From Rhodococcus phenolicus (GTDB lineage Bacteria; Actinomycetota; Actinomycetes; Mycobacteriales; Mycobacteriaceae), in the NCBI RefSeq assembly GCF_001646785.1, contig NZ_LRRH01000044.1, positions 1 through 40,009 on the forward strand: DNA of 40,009 bases. Reading direction: 5' to 3'. Both the position numbers and the translations under genes were made by a program. Position 1 is the stretch's first letter. The number at the start of each line of letters is the position of its first letter. Under the pieces are notes generated by a model. The model had not been told where the DNA came from, made no database searches, and saw only the letters and a program-made list of their open reading frames with translations. Below, one piece after another: positions 36,794 through 40,009 of the stretch.

Positions 36794-36924
36794 TCGCGCA
36801 GGGGGGCATCCAGGTCGGTCGGGTGCACGGACGGGCTTATCGCCGCGCTGAAGGGCCCCTGAGGATGCCTCGTCGCAGGATCAGGGGTTCGACATCGTCG
36901 CCGCAGTCGGATATCACGAGGGTT

Positions 36925-37674
36925 GTGACGACGAACCACATAGCACCCAGCTTCACCGCAGGGGCCGCATTGCAGAAGGCGCTGGCCGCTACCGGCGACG
37001 ACTGCACGATCTTGACCGACGTCGATGATCTCAGCTGGGGTCCGATCGGCGCGCAGTCGCTGCACCGTCACGCATCCGGTTGGTGGTTCAGCGATGTCAT
37101 CGCGGGGCGACATCATCCGTGGATGCCGGCTTTCGGACGGTGGGATCTCCGCTTGATCGACGCATCGACTCCGACGGTTTTCTGGTTCGGCAGACGATCC
37201 GCTGAAGAACTGTGCAGCTTGCTGTGTTTTGCGAGCACTGCCGAGGGTCGACCCTGGTCACTGATCGACGTCACCGAAAACAGTGGCTCCGGGAGTGTCT
37301 CGGCCACGGCGCCCTCGGACTTGAGTCGGCTCGTCGACACTGCGCGTCCGGTCGATACCAGCAAGTCTGCCGAACTGGCCGAGCGTTGGCGAACACTTCA
37401 ACACGAGAACGCACCGTTCCGGGTGCTGACGGGTTCGACCCTGACGTCAGCGCCGGAGGATCACTTCGACGAATTGTTGCTTCAGCGCACGCCGATGCTG
37501 CCGACACCGATGAGCCGAGTAATCGCCGAAGCGATGGGCACGAACCCGTCAGAGCCGGTGGCCGACTACGTGTTGAGGGGACGGTTGATCGCGCTGATAT
37601 CCGAGGGGAAGATCGCCGCAGAGGGCAACCCCAACACGATGGAATCGTGTCTCATATACCGCGCGAGCCTATGA
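36925..37674 (+). CDS. DUF1835/DUF3658-like protein
   Basis: The GTG at 36925, with GAGGG close upstream, gives 249 residues; earlier in-frame starts are possible but add an Arg-rich leader. The N-terminal domain resembles DUF1835 (AGAALQKALAATGDDCTILT, DVDDLSWGPIGAQSL), where a P-loop-like start and D-D-L-S-x-G-P-I are conserved. The C-terminus resembles DUF3658 (VADYVLRGRLIALISEGKIA, EGNPNTMESCLIYRA). The function of these domains is not known. The stop overlaps the following lipoprotein start as ATGA, so the two are made together. Confidence 0.6.
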   Translation: MTTNHIAPSFTAGAALQKALAATGDDCTILTDVDDLSWGPIGAQSLHRHASGWWFSDVIAGRHHPWMPAFGRWDLRLIDASTPTVFWFGRRSAEELCSLLCFASTAEGRPWSLIDVTENSGSGSVSATAPSDLSRLVDTARPVDTSKSAELAERWRTLQHENAPFRVLTGSTLTSAPEDHFDELLLQRTPMLPTPMSRVIAEAMGTNPSEPVADYVLRGRLIALISEGKIAAEGNPNTMESCLIYRASL

Positions 37675-38384
37675 TCCGGCTTCGCCCACCGGCCGGTAGC
37701 GTTCGCGGAGTGTATCGTGCGCTTCTGACCAAGACCGGGATGGCCGGGCTGCTGCTGATTGCGACGGCATGCGGGGGAAGCGATGTGGAGGCGACAGAGG
37801 CCGTGTCGCGCGACGGTCTTCTTCTGACGGTCGAGGATCTTCCTGCCGGTACGCAGGTTGCCCGGTTCACCGAGCCCGAACAGTTGGTGATGAACCTGCT
37901 GCTGGATACGCCGAGTGATGTCGGGGTGCCAAGGAACATCGCGTACGACCCTGTGGAGTGCGGCGAGCAGTCGAGCTACGCCGACGAAGCCCGGCTGACG
38001 TTGAGCGATGCGGATTCGACGTCGATGATGGGCGCCTACTTCGATGACGAGCGTTCCTATCTCGCGTTGGTCAGTGACGTGCCGCTCGACATCGCACGGG
38101 TCGCCGATGCGCACACCGGATCGTGTTCGACGTACAGGATGAACTCGCGCACGATCACCACTTCGCGACTGGACCTGCCGCCGGCAATCGCCACCGAGAA
38201 CGCGGCCATGCTCTACGAGGTCTCCGATCCCGATAATCCCGACTGGGCAAACGACGAGGTCTTCTACGGCTACGCCTCTGTCGACGGGTACACGATTGCT
38301 GTTGTGAGCATGAACGGTGTGGAGTTCGAAAGCGAGTTCACCGAGTTCTTCACCAACGCCGTGCTGAAGATACGGAATCGCTAG
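37671..38384 (+). CDS. Predicted lipoprotein of unknown function
   Basis: The 237-residue protein starts at an ATG overlapping the previous stop. A signal peptide (TKTGMAGLLLIATAC) places the lipid cysteine at about 34, followed by GGSDVEATE. The mature part has LLLTVEDLPAGTQVARFTEP, VECGEQSSYADEAR and SMMGAYFDDERSYLALVSDV. Its layout is like mycobacterial and rhodococcal cell-wall lipoproteins, with a helix-grip-type domain suspected. No enzyme motif is visible. Confidence 0.7.
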   Translation: MIRLRPPAGSVRGVYRALLTKTGMAGLLLIATACGGSDVEATEAVSRDGLLLTVEDLPAGTQVARFTEPEQLVMNLLLDTPSDVGVPRNIAYDPVECGEQSSYADEARLTLSDADSTSMMGAYFDDERSYLALVSDVPLDIARVADAHTGSCSTYRMNSRTITTSRLDLPPAIATENAAMLYEVSDPDNPDWANDEVFYGYASVDGYTIAVVSMNGVEFESEFTEFFTNAVLKIRNR

Positions 38385-38405
38385 CTGCCGACAACGGACC
38401 GGAAG

Positions 38406-38430
38406 GCCCCCGTTCTGTGACAGCGGGGGC
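38406..38430. terminator. Possible terminator hairpin after the lipoprotein gene
   Basis: GCCCCCG-ttctgtgacag-CGGGGGC is a perfect 7-bp GC stem about 20 nt after the lipoprotein stop. It lacks a T-run, so it may be a weak terminator of the type frequent in actinobacteria. Confidence 0.35.
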
Positions 38431-38577
38431 GGTGGTGCGAAGGGCTGGATATTCACCGGTGTTGTGCGACAGCAAGGCTCGTGTGGAGCGGGGAGCCCGA
38501 CGATGGCCAGGTGGTGTCACCGATCGGCGAATTGTGCAGCCATACCTCCGGACGGAAGTACCGTATCGTCCGACCAT

Positions 38578-38934
38578 ATGGCGTGGTTGATACTGAGTGT
38601 TCTGGCACTGGTGGGGTTGGCAGCGGCCGTCATGGTGCCACGCCGAGCCCGGCTCGGTAGCGCGCCAGGGTTCCCGTGGTTCTGGGTGGCGTTCCCCGCC
38701 ACATGCATCGTCATCGCGACCGCGATCGGCGTCTTCGCTTGGCCTCAAGTATTGACCGGCTCGGGAAGTTACTGGTGGCAGCCGCCCACTGCGAATCGAC
38801 CCGGTCTGCAGTTCTTGTCGAGCGAGCAGTACCAGCGGTTCGTGACACTGCGCCGGTGGAGATGGGTGCTACCGGTGGCATTCCTCGCGGGAATCGGGTT
38901 GTGCGTGTGGGCCTGGCGGCGCCACCGGATGTGA
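38578..38934 (+). CDS. Small membrane protein, three predicted helices
   Basis: The 118-residue product from ATG 38578 has hydrophobic segments at about 2-19 (AWLILSVLALVGLAAAVMV), 33-54 (WFWVAFPATCIVIATAIGVF) and 94-112 (WVLPVAFLAGIGLCVWAW), with a soluble loop SSEQYQRFVTLRRWR between the second and third. The pattern is coding-like but no family or ribosome site was recognised. Confidence 0.5.
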   Translation: MAWLILSVLALVGLAAAVMVPRRARLGSAPGFPWFWVAFPATCIVIATAIGVFAWPQVLTGSGSYWWQPPTANRPGLQFLSSEQYQRFVTLRRWRWVLPVAFLAGIGLCVWAWRRHRM

Positions 38935-39325
38935 CACCGCTGTGGCCGAAGATTGTGCAGGACACCCCGGAATACCTGAAAGCGCAGGCACGAGCAGGAG
39001 ACTGTGCCCATCAGGGGTGTTCGGTGGGGTTATGCATCGTCGGGTCGGAGGCCGTCGATTCGTGACGGGTCAGTCCGCAGAGTGAGCTGTAGGCCCGTCC
39101 AGCGGGTGAGCGGGACCGCTACTTCTCGACCCTCGGGTGGGAAGTCGATGGGGTTCCCGGCCCGGACTCGATCGGCTGGTCACCGGTTCGGGGGTCTCGG
39201 CCTCGGCGCGCCGAAGCAAGGCGGCAGGCCGATGCTTCCCGAAGTCCGCTCTGCGCGTCCCTCCATCGACCTGCCAACTCTCACTCCAACGCGCCGTATC
39301 GAACATATGTGCGAAAATCGTAGGC
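38935..39325. other. Intergenic region, no supported gene
   Basis: One plus-strand stretch near 39115 reads DRYFSTLGWEVDGVPGPDS and looks weakly coding, but frames degrade on both sides. It may be a gene remnant; nothing more can be said. Confidence 0.3.
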
Positions 39326-39562
39326 ATGGCGTCCTACGAGCGCGCTCCGAAGTTCTGCCCGAACGGGCATCGACTGGGACCGAAGCGCGTGATAGTGGGA
39401 TGGACGGCCTGCTGGTGCGAGTCGTCTCTGCGGCCATCAGGTGCGAGAGGTCATCGCACCTACAGATGTATCGAGTGTGCGGCCGAGATCCTCATTCCTC
39501 CCCATACCGGACCGCGGCTGTTCGGGGTGCAGTGGCTCTCGCAGGAGCGGAAAAATCCGTGA
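39326..39562 (+). CDS. Small zinc-ribbon-like protein
   Basis: The 78-residue product from ATG 39326 reads MASYERAPKFCPNGHRLGPK, VIVGWTACWCESS and GHRTYRCIECAAEILIPPHT. The Cys and His spacing (C-P-x-G-H near 11-15, then C29 and C31, then C48-x2-C51) suggests one zinc-binding knuckle. It resembles small actinobacterial proteins of unknown role. The ribosome site is weak. Confidence 0.5.
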   Translation: MASYERAPKFCPNGHRLGPKRVIVGWTACWCESSLRPSGARGHRTYRCIECAAEILIPPHTGPRLFGVQWLSQERKNP

Positions 39563-39904
39563 ACTCCTTTGTAGGGGAATCACTCCCGGGCGAAGCGGAA
39601 CTTTTCGGCTGCATGTAAACGCGATGCCGACGCCCGTTGCGCAGATCGCGGACGTGGCCGACGGGTGAAGCCGTCAGCTATCGGGCCCGACCACGCACAA
39701 GGGCGGCGAGCTCGCCGGTCCAGGACGGACTGTGTGCATCAGCGCCCGGCTGCTCTACATGCTCGTGTTCGTCTACAACCGGCTCGGCGTCGGTGTCCTC
39801 GTCCGGACCGTCTGACGTCCGGAGCCGGAACGGCCGGCGTCGTATAGCGGAAGATTTTCTGTAGTGCCGGGCAGGCCCACACTCCCGGTCGTAGAGTCGG
39901 GCGC
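39563..39904. other. Intergenic region, likely promoter of the dehydrogenase gene
   Basis: No frame is well supported. A short hydrophobic stretch RLLYMLVFVYNRLGVGVLV (plus strand, near 39750) is too isolated to call a gene. Confidence 0.3.
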
Positions 39905-40009
39905 ATGAAAGCCCTCCAGTACACCGAGATCGGCTCCGAGCCGGTCGTCGTCGACCTCCCTACTCCGGCGCCCGGGCCGGGTGAGATCTTGTTGAAGGTC
40001 ACCGCGGCC
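39905..40009 (+). CDS. Zinc-type alcohol dehydrogenase, N-terminus (partial)
   Basis: From ATG 39905 the frame reads MKALQYTEIGSEPVVVDLPT, PAPGPGEILLKVTAA and leaves the window. This is the GroES-like start of medium-chain alcohol dehydrogenases. The zinc-binding motif and the rest lie outside the window, so substrate and completeness are unknown. Confidence 0.85.
   Translation, partial: MKALQYTEIGSEPVVVDLPTPAPGPGEILLKVTAA

Overview
The window is high-GC actinobacterial DNA, most likely Rhodococcus or a close mycolic-acid-producing relative. The main evidence is a secreted mycolyltransferase-type esterase (34181-35287), frequent GTG starts, many ATGA/GTGA gene overlaps, and genes such as the WYL regulator and DUF6191- and DUF1835-like genes. 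The genus is inference. Intact operons alternate with fragments: a cut integrase, IS5, IS3 and IS256 remnants, a toxin-antitoxin pair with a dead toxin, and fused resistance-gene pieces. This points to a plasmid or genomic island that has been rearranged repeatedly.

Region 1 (1-9.7 kb) is a glycan and stress-signalling block. A minus-strand operon runs from a GH26-like lipoprotein, through a collapsed GAF/PP2C remnant, to a cellulose-synthase-like GT2 membrane enzyme, a STAS anti-sigma antagonist and an RsbW-like ATPase. Nearby are a second, membrane-anchored GH26 protein (plus strand) and an intact GAF-SpoIIE/PP2C phosphatase, the enzyme class that usually resets STAS proteins. The layout suggests a partner-switching circuit linked to extracellular polysaccharide synthesis and trimming. 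A 21-codon hydrophobic peptide gene with a strong ribosome-binding site and terminator follows.

Region 2 (9.7-14.7 kb) is a scrapyard. It holds a P-type ATPase fragment fused to a ChrB-like tail, a truncated MFS exporter, an RHH antitoxin whose overlapping toxin has an in-frame TGA, an IS5-type transposase remnant, and then an intact LysR regulator.

Region 3 (14.7-26.7 kb) is the centrepiece: one compact 11-gene operon divergent from the LysR gene. It encodes a type I extradiol dioxygenase, Rieske oxygenase alpha and beta subunits, a 3Fe-4S-type ferredoxin, a ferredoxin reductase, a BphB-like cis-diol dehydrogenase, a C-C hydrolase related to 2,6-dihydroxypseudooxynicotine hydrolase, HyuA and HyuB, a BKACE (DUF849) enzyme and a hot-dog thioesterase. 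The first seven genes form a ring-dihydroxylation and meta-cleavage pathway. The usual lower-pathway genes (hydratase, aldolase, acylating aldehyde dehydrogenase) are absent, and an ATP-dependent HyuAB pair plus a CoA-transferring C-C cleavage enzyme take their place. I do not recognise this combination as a described pathway. The substrate cannot be read from the sequence.

Region 4 (26.7-40 kb) holds a WYL regulator with a YdeI-like gene and a divergent VOC gene, nested IS3/IS256 remnants, a small membrane protein, a frameshifted ComJ-like gene, a DUF6191-like pseudogene, the mycolyltransferase, an HTH protein, a DUF1835/DUF3658-like protein coupled to a lipoprotein, a small zinc-ribbon-like protein, and the first 35 codons of a zinc-type alcohol dehydrogenase cut by the window end. 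No tRNA, rRNA or CRISPR array was seen.
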